A stretch of 64,000 nt of DNA from Cognatilysobacter terrigena (GTDB taxonomy: Bacteria; Pseudomonadota; Gammaproteobacteria; Xanthomonadales; Xanthomonadaceae). Below the pieces are notes generated by a model. That model did no database searches. It was not told the DNA's origin and saw nothing but the letters and a program-made list of their open reading frames with translations. A program made the position numbers and the translations under genes. The number at the start of each line of letters is the position of its first letter. Positions within the stretch are counted from its first letter, which is position 1. Of this stretch, positions 16,316 to 23,491 are shown one piece after another. The DNA lies in the NCBI RefSeq assembly GCF_004361065.1, contig NZ_SELT01000002.1:62001-126000 (forward strand), read 5' to 3'.

Positions 16316-17507
16316 AACTGTCGTATGACGGATCCGCGGGCACCCGAACCGTGCCTTCCATCAGCACGCGCGCACTTCGGCTCATCACGGCCTTGGTGAC
16401 GATCCATGCGCCGCCCACCTGTGCGACATCCGCGCCGACACGCAACGTGCCCGACGGATGCCCGAAGCGCACGACATCGCGTTTGCCGCCACCGGCTGCT
16501 TCGTTCACCAGCGTGCCCGGGACCGCAGCGGCGGTGGCGATCGCCACGGACGCCGTGCCCATCATCGCGTGATGCAACTTGCCCATCGACATCGCGCGCG
16601 CGAGCACGTCGATGTCGGATGCGCGGACCGTCTTGCCGCTCGACGCGACGTAATCCCTAGGCGGTGCGACCCACGCGACCTTTGGCGTGTGCTGTCGCTT
16701 CGACGCCTCGTCCATGCTCGCGATCAGGCCCATGTGCACGGCGCCCGCCGCGCGGATCAGCTCGAGCTTGTCGAGTAGCGCCCGGTTGTCGTTGATCGCC
16801 GGCTGCAGTTCGGTGCCGTCGAAATCGAGGTCCGCCGCGCGCAGGAAGATGGTCGGGATGCCGGCGGTGATCATCGTCACCTGGAACTCGCCGACGCCGG
16901 GAACGTGCAGCGTGTCGACGAGGTTTCCCGTCGGGAACATCGCACCGGCATCGCCATCGTCGGACGGGTCGACGAACTCGAGCGGAATCTCGGCGGCGGG
17001 AAACGTCACGCCGTCGAGCTCGAAGTCGCCGGTTTCCTGCACCTGCCCGTTCGTGATCGGCACATGCGCGATGATCGTCTTGCCGATGTTCGCCTGCCAG
17101 ATGCGCACGGTGCAGTGGCCGTTCTCCGGCATGCGCGATGGATCGATGAGCCCGTTCGCAATCGCGAACGGGCCCACCGCCGACGACAGGTTGCCGCAGT
17201 TCCCGCTCCAGTCGACGAAGGCTGTATCGATCGATACTTGCCCGTAGAGATAGTCGACGTCGTGATCCGGGACTTCCGACTTGGACAGGATCACGCACTT
17301 GCTAGTGCTCGACGTCGCGCCGCCCATGCCATCGGTGTGCTTGCCATACGGGTCGGGCGAGCCGATCACGCGCATCAGCAAGGCATCGCGCGCGGCACCG
17401 GGCACGCGCGCCGCGCGCGGCAGGTCATCGAGCTTGAAGAACACGCCCTTGCTGGTGCCACCGCGCATGTAGGTGGCCGGAATACGAAGCTGGGGCGCGT
17501 GCGTCAT
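16314..17507 (-). CDS. prpF: 2-methylaconitate cis-trans isomerase PrpF
   Basis: A 397-residue protein of the diaminopimelate-epimerase/PrpF fold, of full family length. The opening LRIPATYMRGGTSKGVFFKLDDLP is the PrpF signature, and GSPDPYGKHTDGMGGATSSTSK and FVDWSGNCGNLSSAVGPFAI are conserved active-site regions. PrpF acts with AcnD in the AcnD-type 2-methylcitrate cycle, converting the trans isomer to cis-2-methylaconitate so propionyl-CoA can be oxidised to pyruvate and succinate. It is the last gene of a four-gene operon that starts with acnD; two unusual genes lie between. Confidence 0.95.
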   Translation of the reverse strand: MTHAPQLRIPATYMRGGTSKGVFFKLDDLPRAARVPGAARDALLMRVIGSPDPYGKHTDGMGGATSSTSKCVILSKSEVPDHDVDYLYGQVSIDTAFVDWSGNCGNLSSAVGPFAIANGLIDPSRMPENGHCTVRIWQANIGKTIIAHVPITNGQVQETGDFELDGVTFPAAEIPLEFVDPSDDGDAGAMFPTGNLVDTLHVPGVGEFQVTMITAGIPTIFLRAADLDFDGTELQPAINDNRALLDKLELIRAAGAVHMGLIASMDEASKRQHTPKVAWVAPPRDYVASSGKTVRASDIDVLARAMSMGKLHHAMMGTASVAIATAAAVPGTLVNEAAGGGKRDVVRFGHPSGTLRVGADVAQVGGAWIVTKAVMSRSARVLMEGTVRVPADPSYDS

Positions 17508-17541
17508 GAGCGGTCTCGTGGAATCGGAATCGAAAGCGGGA

Positions 17542-17997
17542 TCAGGCGTCGGGAATGTTCGGCTCGACGAGGCGCGCGAGCTGCTCGAGCGATTCCTGCC
17601 AGCCGAGGTAGCAGAACTCGACCGGAATCGCTGCGGGGATGCCCGACTGCACGATCGACACGTCGGTGCCGCACATCACGGGCTTGAGCTCGACGGTCAC
17701 CTCGATCGTGCCGGGCAGGTTCGGGTCGTCGAAGCGGTCGGTGTAGCGCAGGCGCTGGTCGGGTACGAGTTCGAGGTATTCGCCGCCGAAGGCCTCCACC
17801 TTGCCGGTGCCGAAGTTGGTGAACGTCATGCGGAACGTGCCGCCGACGCGCGCGTCCATGTGCTCGACGTTGGCGACGAAGCCGTAAGGCGGCAACCACT
17901 TGCACATCGCGGCGGGCTCGAGGAAGGCGCGGTAGACCTTCGACGGCGGCGCGCGCAGGACGCGGTGGAGGCGGACGGTGCCGGTGGTGTCGGTCAT
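17542..17997 (-). CDS. SRPBCC / AHSA1-like domain protein
   Basis: A 151-residue single-domain protein of the START/Bet v1-like superfamily. VRLHRVLRAPPSKVYRAFLEPAAMCKWLPPYGF is the typical N-terminal helix-grip opening, followed by GGTFRMTFTNFGTGKVEAFGGEYLEL and the C-terminal long helix CYLGWQESLEQLARLVEP. AHSA1-like proteins bind hydrophobic ligands in a cavity; no ligand can be named. GAGGAG precedes the ATG. Its start is 24 bases after the 2H-type gene stop and it ends 34 bases before prpF, so it is cotranscribed with the methylcitrate genes, which is unusual. Confidence 0.9.
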   Translation of the reverse strand: MTDTTGTVRLHRVLRAPPSKVYRAFLEPAAMCKWLPPYGFVANVEHMDARVGGTFRMTFTNFGTGKVEAFGGEYLELVPDQRLRYTDRFDDPNLPGTIEVTVELKPVMCGTDVSIVQSGIPAAIPVEFCYLGWQESLEQLARLVEPNIPDA

Positions 17998-18021
17998 GGC
18001 AGGCTCCTCATGCGGACGAAT

Positions 18022-18594
18022 TCAGAACGGCAGGGCGAGTTGCGTCGCCCAGCGCGCTTGCGGTGGCGATAGACGTGAAGAGGCAACAATCTCGTAGCGG
18101 AACGTTTCGTGATGTGTCGCGACGAGGTGGATCTCATCGATCAGCCAGTCTATTGGCGCGATGGGCGTCGAGTGCAACGCGCGGGGCGCTCGGTAGCTGG
18201 CTGTGACATGCGCTGTGGGCATTACGTCTTGAAACACGCCGTGGTTGGCCATGGCGCGGCCGATGGTCCGCACGAGCGCCGCGAATTCGTCGGCGCTACC
18301 GCGCCGTCGAAACGCCCAATGCAGCTTAGGGACTTGGCCTGAGCCGACAATGCGACTGAAGGTCAGCGGTACTTCTACGGCGGCGACATCCCGAAGAGCG
18401 GCCAGAAAGCGTGCACGGTGATCCGGCGTATCGTCGATGCCGAGTGATAGGCATTGGTGCCAAAAGCGGGGGGCGAACAACGCCCGACCGAGTTCGCGAT
18501 CCAGTCGCCGTGCCACGAGCGACCCGAGCAGCGCGGAACGCTGCTCCGGGCCGGGAAAGGCCATGACGCGTAGCACGGGCCCGTGTCCAACCAC
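18022..18594 (-). CDS. 2'-5' RNA ligase / 2H phosphoesterase-like protein
   Basis: A 190-residue protein with the length and layout of the LigT/ThpR group. The second 2H motif is intact (H129-V-T131 in TAHVTASYRAP), but the first reads H46-Q-C48 in RFWHQCLSLG, with Cys in place of the usual Thr/Ser, so activity is uncertain. A GTG at 18594 is taken as start; the acnD stop ends at 18598, leaving three bases. LigT-like enzymes act on RNA 2',3'-cyclic ends or similar cyclic phosphates; a link to propionate metabolism is not known. An internal ATG at 18564 is the alternative start. Confidence 0.75.
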   Translation of the reverse strand: MVGHGPVLRVMAFPGPEQRSALLGSLVARRLDRELGRALFAPRFWHQCLSLGIDDTPDHRARFLAALRDVAAVEVPLTFSRIVGSGQVPKLHWAFRRRGSADEFAALVRTIGRAMANHGVFQDVMPTAHVTASYRAPRALHSTPIAPIDWLIDEIHLVATHHETFRYEIVASSRLSPPQARWATQLALPF

Positions 18595-18597
18595 GCG

Positions 18598-21213
18598 TCA
18601 CGCCGCGCTCTGCGCGCCCTCCAGGAAATCGTTCGCAAATCGCTGCAGCACGCCGCCGGCTTCGTAAATCGACACCTCTTCCGCCGTATCGAGTCGGCAC
18701 GTCACCGGCACTTCGATGATGTTGCCGTCCTTGCGATGGATGACCAGCGTCAGCGTCGCGCGCGGGGTGCGCTCGCCGACGACGTCGAACGTCTCCGTGC
18801 CATCGATGCCCAGCGTGTTGCGATTCGTGCCGGCCTCGAACTCCAGCGGCAGGACGCCCATGCCGATGAGGTTCGTGCGATGGATACGTTCGAAGCCCTC
18901 GGCGACGATCGCTTCGACGCCCGCAAGGCGCACGCCCTTCGCAGCCCAGTCGCGCGACGAACCCTGTCCGTAGTCCGCACCCGCGATGATGATCAGCGGC
19001 TGGCGGCGCTCCATGTAGGTCTCGATCGCTTCCCACATGCGCGTGACCGTGCCCTCCGGCTCGATGCGCGCGAGCGAGCCCTGGCGCACGTTGCCGTTCT
19101 CGTCGACCACCATCTCGTTGAGCAGCTTGGGATTCGCGAACGTCGCGCGCTGCGCGGTGAGGTGGTCACCGCGATGCGTGGCGTAGGAATTGAAGTCCTC
19201 TTCCGGCACGCCCATCTTCGCGAGGTATTCGCCCGCCGCGGAGTCGAGCAGGATCGCGTTCGACGGCGAGAGATGGTCGGTGGTGATGTTGTCGCCGAGC
19301 ACCGCGAGCGGGCGCATGCCGTGCAGCGTGCGCTCGCCGGCCAGCGCGCCTTCCCAGTACGACGGGCGGCGGATGTAGGTCGACATCGGACGCCAGTCGT
19401 AGAGCGGCTTGACGGGGCCGGTGTTGTCGGCGCGCACCGCGAACATCGGGCCGTAGACGCGACGGAACTGCTCCGGCTTCACGTGCTCGCGGACGATCGC
19501 ATCGATCTCCGCATCACTCGGCCACAGATCCTTCAACGTGACGGCGCGGCCGTTGGCGTCGGTGCCGAGCACGTCCTTCTCGATGTCGAAGCGGATGGTG
19601 CCCGCGAGTGCGTACGCCACCACCAGCGGCGGCGAGGCGAGGAAGGCCTGCTTCGCATACGGATGGATGCGGCCGTCGAAGTTGCGGTTGCCGCTCAGCA
19701 CGGCGACGGCGTACAGATCGCGCTCGATGATTTCCTGCTGGATCTTGGGATCCAGCGCGCCGCTCATGCCGTTGCAGGTGGTGCAGGCGAAACCAACGAT
19801 GCCGAAGCCGAGCTGCTCGAGATGCGGAAGCAGGCTGGATTCCTGCAGGTACAGCTCGACCGCCTTGGAGCCCGGCGCGAGCGACGACTTCACCCACGGC
19901 TTGCGCACGAGACCCAGCTCGTTCGCCTTCTTCGCGAGCAGGCCGGCGGCGATGACGTTGCGCGGGTTCGACGTGTTCGTGCAGCTGGTGATCGCGGCGA
20001 TGATGACCGCGCCGTCGGGCATCAGGCCGGCCGCTTCCTGCGCGCGCGCGGCGTCGAGGTTCTGCGCGATGCCGCGCTCGGCGAGGTCGCTCGTCGGCAA
20101 ACGCTTGTGCGGGTTCGACGGGCCGGCCATGTTGCGCGTCACGGTCGAGAGGTCGAACGTAAGCGTGCGCTCGTACTGCGCGTCGGCGAGATCGTCGGCC
20201 CACAGGCCCGCGGTCTTCGCATAGGTTTCGACCAGCGACACCTGCTGTTCCTCGCGACCGGTCAGGCGCAGGTAGTCAAGCGTGTTGTCGTCGATGAAGA
20301 ACATCGCCGCGGTCGCGCCGTATTCGGGCGCCATGTTGGAGATGGTCGCGCGGTCGCCGAGCGTCAGCGCACGCGCGCCCTCACCGCGGAATTCGAGGTA
20401 GGCGCCGACGACCTTCGCCTGGCGCAGAAATTCCGTGAGCGCGAGCACGATGTCGGTCGCGGTGATGCCTTCGTGCGGACGACCGGTCAGTTCGACGCCG
20501 ACGATCTCCGGCAGGCGCATCCACGACGCGCGGCCGAGCATCACGCTCTCGGCCTCCAGGCCGCCGACGCCGACCGCGATCACGCCCAGCGCATCGACAT
20601 GCGGCGTATGCGAGTCGGTGCCCACGCAGGTATCCGGAAACGCCACGCCGTCCTTGACGTAGATCACCGGCGACATCTTCTCCAGATTGATCTGATGCAT
20701 GATCCCGTTGCCCGGCGGGATCACGTCGACGTTGCGGAACGCGTGCTTCGTCCACTCGATAAAGTGGAAGCGGTCTTCGTTGCGGCGCTCTTCGATCGCG
20801 CGGTTCTTCGCGAACGCATCGGGATCGAAACCGCCGCATTCGACGGCGAGCGAGTGGTCGACGATCAGCTGCGTCGGCACCACCGGATTGATCATCGCGG
20901 GATCGCCGCCGCGCTCCGCGATCGCGTCGCGCAGGCCGGCGAGGTCGACCAGTGCGGTCTGGCCGAGGATGTCGTGGCAGACGACGCGCGCGGGGAACCA
21001 CGGGAAGTCGAGGTCGCGACGGCGTTCGATCAGCTGCTCGAGGTAGGCGCCGATCATCGACGGATCCGCGCGGCGGACGATGTTTTCGGCGTGCACGCGC
21101 GAGGTGTAGGGCAGGGTCGCCCAAGCGCCGGGCTTCAGTGCATCGACCGCCTCGCGGGCGTCGAACCAGTGCAGCGGCGTGCCGGGAAGGGGCTTGCGGT
21201 GGGCGGTGTTCAT
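18598..21213 (-). CDS. acnD: Fe/S-dependent 2-methylisocitrate dehydratase AcnD
   Basis: An 871-residue aconitase-family enzyme. The [4Fe-4S] ligands are C411 in TSCTNTSNPRN and C477 and C480 in GFACTTCNGMSG. The substrate segments VGTDSHTPHVDALGVIAVGVGGLEAE and ADYGQGSSRDWAAKG are intact. Length, and the presence of prpF three genes downstream, support AcnD rather than housekeeping AcnA: AcnD dehydrates 2-methylcitrate in the propionate-oxidation cycle. prpB and prpC, normally adjacent, are not in this window. A GATAAT -10 at 21314-21319 lies about 100 bases upstream of the start, so it probably begins the operon. Confidence 0.93.
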   Translation of the reverse strand: MNTAHRKPLPGTPLHWFDAREAVDALKPGAWATLPYTSRVHAENIVRRADPSMIGAYLEQLIERRRDLDFPWFPARVVCHDILGQTALVDLAGLRDAIAERGGDPAMINPVVPTQLIVDHSLAVECGGFDPDAFAKNRAIEERRNEDRFHFIEWTKHAFRNVDVIPPGNGIMHQINLEKMSPVIYVKDGVAFPDTCVGTDSHTPHVDALGVIAVGVGGLEAESVMLGRASWMRLPEIVGVELTGRPHEGITATDIVLALTEFLRQAKVVGAYLEFRGEGARALTLGDRATISNMAPEYGATAAMFFIDDNTLDYLRLTGREEQQVSLVETYAKTAGLWADDLADAQYERTLTFDLSTVTRNMAGPSNPHKRLPTSDLAERGIAQNLDAARAQEAAGLMPDGAVIIAAITSCTNTSNPRNVIAAGLLAKKANELGLVRKPWVKSSLAPGSKAVELYLQESSLLPHLEQLGFGIVGFACTTCNGMSGALDPKIQQEIIERDLYAVAVLSGNRNFDGRIHPYAKQAFLASPPLVVAYALAGTIRFDIEKDVLGTDANGRAVTLKDLWPSDAEIDAIVREHVKPEQFRRVYGPMFAVRADNTGPVKPLYDWRPMSTYIRRPSYWEGALAGERTLHGMRPLAVLGDNITTDHLSPSNAILLDSAAGEYLAKMGVPEEDFNSYATHRGDHLTAQRATFANPKLLNEMVVDENGNVRQGSLARIEPEGTVTRMWEAIETYMERRQPLIIIAGADYGQGSSRDWAAKGVRLAGVEAIVAEGFERIHRTNLIGMGVLPLEFEAGTNRNTLGIDGTETFDVVGERTPRATLTLVIHRKDGNIIEVPVTCRLDTAEEVSIYEAGGVLQRFANDFLEGAQSAA

Positions 21214-21313
21214 CGGGCGCGGAATCCGTGGAGGACGCCGGCGGTGGACGCATCGAGACGTCGCCGCATGGCAGTCGGATCAGAGGACGGGCCGGTCGGG
21301 CCGGCAGACCGCC

Positions 21314-21319
21314 ATTATC
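21314..21319 (-). promoter_or_regulatory. Probable -10 element for the acnD operon
   Basis: Read on the minus strand, GATAATGG followed by CGG matches elements upstream of two other genes here (62041 and 63723). It lies 100 bases before the acnD start, leaving a long leader. Confidence 0.45.
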
Positions 21320-21403
21320 CCGCAGACGCGCGCGCCCTTCGGAAACCGGAATGGAACGGGGCGCCGTCGCGATGGGACGCCACGGTCGAGCCCGCCAGCC
21401 GGC

Positions 21404-21907
21404 TCAATCCTCGCCGTCGTACGCCGCCTGCAGCGGGGCCACATCGAGCTTGCGCATCGCGAGCATGGCGCGCATGACACGCGCGGCGCGTGCCGGGTCG
21501 GCATCGCTCAGCCAGTCCGGCAGCGACGCCGGCACGACCTGCCACGACACGCCGAAGCGGTCCTTGAGCCAGCCGCACTGCTGCGCCATCGGGTCGCCGC
21601 CGCGCGTCAGGGCATCCCAGTAGTGATCGATCTCCGCCTGCGTGTCGCAGCGCACGACGAACGAGATCGATTCGTTGAAGCGGAACAGCGGCCCGCCGTT
21701 GAGCGCGGTGAAGCTCTGGTCGTCGAGTTCGAATTCGACGGTGAGCACGCTGCCTTTCGGACGATTCGCCGCGCGCGCCGACGCGGCGTCGTAGCGCAGC
21801 ACGCGCGTGATGCGCGAGTTCGGGAAGATGTCGCAGTACGCCGTCGCCGCGTCCTCCGCGGCGTCCGCGAACCAGAGGCAGGGCGTGATGCGGTGGACGA
21901 GTCCCAT
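21404..21907 (-). CDS. VOC family protein (PhnB-like)
   Basis: A 167-residue glyoxalase-fold protein. The N-terminus HRITPCLWFADAAEDAATAYCDIFPNSRI is typical of the PhnB/3-demethylubiquinone-methyltransferase-like group, as are FELDDQSFTALNGGPLFRFNESISFVV and GWLKDRFGVSWQVVP. These are small metal- or ligand-binding proteins of unknown reaction. AGGAG lies before the ATG at 21907. It is transcribed away from the fasciclin gene end and its stop is 190 bases before the acnD start, where an independent promoter is visible. Confidence 0.92.
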   Translation of the reverse strand: MGLVHRITPCLWFADAAEDAATAYCDIFPNSRITRVLRYDAASARAANRPKGSVLTVEFELDDQSFTALNGGPLFRFNESISFVVRCDTQAEIDHYWDALTRGGDPMAQQCGWLKDRFGVSWQVVPASLPDWLSDADPARAARVMRAMLAMRKLDVAPLQAAYDGED

Positions 21908-22062
21908 GCAGTCGTTCTCCTGACGGCCGGTGGGAAGTGTCGCACCTGGGCGTTAGGTGTGCGTGGGTCGCATCGCAACCGCATGCGAGGAGCGGGGACG
22001 AAGCACATGCTCCGTCCCCGCGGGACCGCCGGCGACGAGGGGAACCGGCGGCGGAGCGCGTG

Positions 22063-22728
22063 TTACGGCATCAGCACGGTGTCGACGACGTGGATCACGC
22101 CGTTCTTCTGCATGACATCGGCGATGGTGACGTGCGACTGGCCGCCCTTGGCGTCGGTGAGCACGATGCCGCCGGCGCCGTCGTCCTTGGCGGTCAGCGT
22201 TTCGCCCTGGACAGTCTTGAGCGACGCGGTGCCGTTGCCTGCGGCGATCTGTTGCCGAAGCGCGGCGGCGTCCACCTTGCCGGGCACCACGTGGTAGGTC
22301 AGCACCTTGGTCAGGTCGGCCTTCTTATCGGGCTTGAGCAGCGTGTCGACGGTGCCCTTCGGCAGCTTGTCGAATGCGGCGTTCGTCGGCGCGAATACCG
22401 TGAACGGACCAGCGCCCTTGAGCGTGTCGACGAGACCTGCAGCCTTCACCGCGGCGACCAGCGTGGTGTGATCCTTCGAGTTGACCGCGTTGTCGACGAT
22501 GTCCTTTTCGGCATACATCGGCGCGCCGCCGACCATCGGGTTCTGCATCGGCATCGCGTCGGCCGCGGTTTCGGCGGGCGCAGCGGCCGGTGCGGGCATG
22601 GCGTCGGCCGGAGCCGTCGTGCTCGCGGTCGTGGCGTCCGGGGCCGGCGTGGACTCGGCGGCCGGGCGGCTGCACGCGGCGAGCGGCATTGCGGCGATCA
22701 GGGCAAGCGTGAGGATGCGGTAATTCAT
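22063..22728 (-). CDS. Fasciclin domain lipoprotein
   Basis: A 221-residue lipoprotein. The lipobox is LAAC with C19, followed by a 50-residue Ala/Pro/Thr linker and one fasciclin (FAS1) domain at about residues 75-220: IVDNAVNSKDHTTLVAAVKAAGLVDTLKG, the H1-like GPFTVFAPTNAAFDKLP, and VIHVVDTVLMP at the end. FAS1 domains mediate adhesion or matrix interactions; bacterial members are often stress- or biofilm-related. AGGAG precedes the ATG at 22728. No partner gene is obvious. Confidence 0.92.
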   Translation of the reverse strand: MNYRILTLALIAAMPLAACSRPAAESTPAPDATTASTTAPADAMPAPAAAPAETAADAMPMQNPMVGGAPMYAEKDIVDNAVNSKDHTTLVAAVKAAGLVDTLKGAGPFTVFAPTNAAFDKLPKGTVDTLLKPDKKADLTKVLTYHVVPGKVDAAALRQQIAAGNGTASLKTVQGETLTAKDDGAGGIVLTDAKGGQSHVTIADVMQKNGVIHVVDTVLMP

Positions 22729-22838
22729 TGGGACGCTCCTGGACTGAGGTGGCGTGCCTCGTCGGGCACCTCCACCCTTACGGGGCGACTGCGCGGATGG
22801 ATGCATCACCCGGCGTCGACGCCGCCACGCCGCACGGT

Positions 22839-22844
22839 TAGGCT
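22839..22844 (+). promoter_or_regulatory. Probable -10 element for the 22868 gene
   Basis: TAGGCT lies 23 bases before the ATG at 22868, which itself has an AGGGAGG ribosome site. It belongs to the recurrent TAGnCT set of the window. Confidence 0.35.
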
Positions 22845-22867
22845 CGGCGCAATCGCAGGGAGGCCGC

Positions 22868-23476
22868 ATGGACTGGCTCGAATTCATCGCGTCGATGACG
22901 AAGGCACTGGCGTGGCCGATCGCGCTGATCGTGGTGTTCCTGCTCGTGCGGCGACAGCTGGTCGCGCGGCTTCCGGATCTCGAAAGCCTGGAGTGGAAGG
23001 ACTTCCGTTTTCGCTTCGGCAAGCGGGTGCATGAACTCGCACACGAAGCGCGCGAGGCGCGGGTGCAGGCCGAAGCCGCGAACGCGCCGCCATTGGACGG
23101 CGAGGCGCATCGCCTCCAGCTGGCCGACATCTCCCCGCGCGCCGCGATCCTGGAAGCGTGGATCGAGCTGGAGGGTGCCGCCGCCGTCGCACTCAAGCGC
23201 AAGGGCGCCGCTGTGACGCGCCAGGAACTCCAGCAGCCGTCGCGGCTCGCGGATGCGTTGATCACGTCCGGGCTGCTGAGCCCGAGTCAGGCGGGCGTGC
23301 TGTCGGAACTTCGACGTCTGCGCAACGCGGCCGCGCATGCGCGCGATCCGAAGATCACCGCCGATACCGCGCGCGAATTCGTCGCGGTCGCTGCCGCATT
23401 CGAACGCCTCATCCGCGCGCGCACGCCCGAGGTCGACACCACGCCACCGCAACGGAAGGCGCGCACCGCGGACTGA
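22868..23476 (+). CDS. Membrane-anchored HEPN/DUF4145-like protein
   Basis: A 202-residue protein with one N-terminal transmembrane helix (residues 10-28, SMTKALAWPIALIVVFLLV), a charged helical stalk (residues 45-75), and a helical C-terminal domain. That domain contains LRRLRNAAAHARDPKITADTAREFVAVAAAFERLI, where R152-N-A-A-A-H157 fits the R-x4-6-H HEPN motif common in DUF4145-type domains. HEPN domains with this motif can be RNases, but many are not active. The start has GGGAGG five bases upstream. It converges with the ABC transporter gene. I cannot name a function; the domain call is an inference from the motif. Confidence 0.8.
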   Translation: MDWLEFIASMTKALAWPIALIVVFLLVRRQLVARLPDLESLEWKDFRFRFGKRVHELAHEAREARVQAEAANAPPLDGEAHRLQLADISPRAAILEAWIELEGAAAVALKRKGAAVTRQELQQPSRLADALITSGLLSPSQAGVLSELRRLRNAAAHARDPKITADTAREFVAVAAAFERLIRARTPEVDTTPPQRKARTAD

Positions 23477-23491
23477 CGCGCTGACGCGTCA
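23474..23491. terminator. Hairpin spanning both convergent stop codons
   Basis: TGACGCG (23474-23480) and CGCGTCA (23485-23491) make a 7-bp stem with a CTGA loop. The left arm contains the TGA of the 22868 gene and the right arm the stop of the ABC transporter gene. Confidence 0.45.

Noticed and set aside
18583-21477. A 964-codon open frame on the plus strand opposite acnD
   Set aside because: It is an artefact of GC-rich, low-stop codon usage opposite a well-supported AcnD gene with all Fe-S cysteines; the translation is Arg/Ala/His-rich with no domain.
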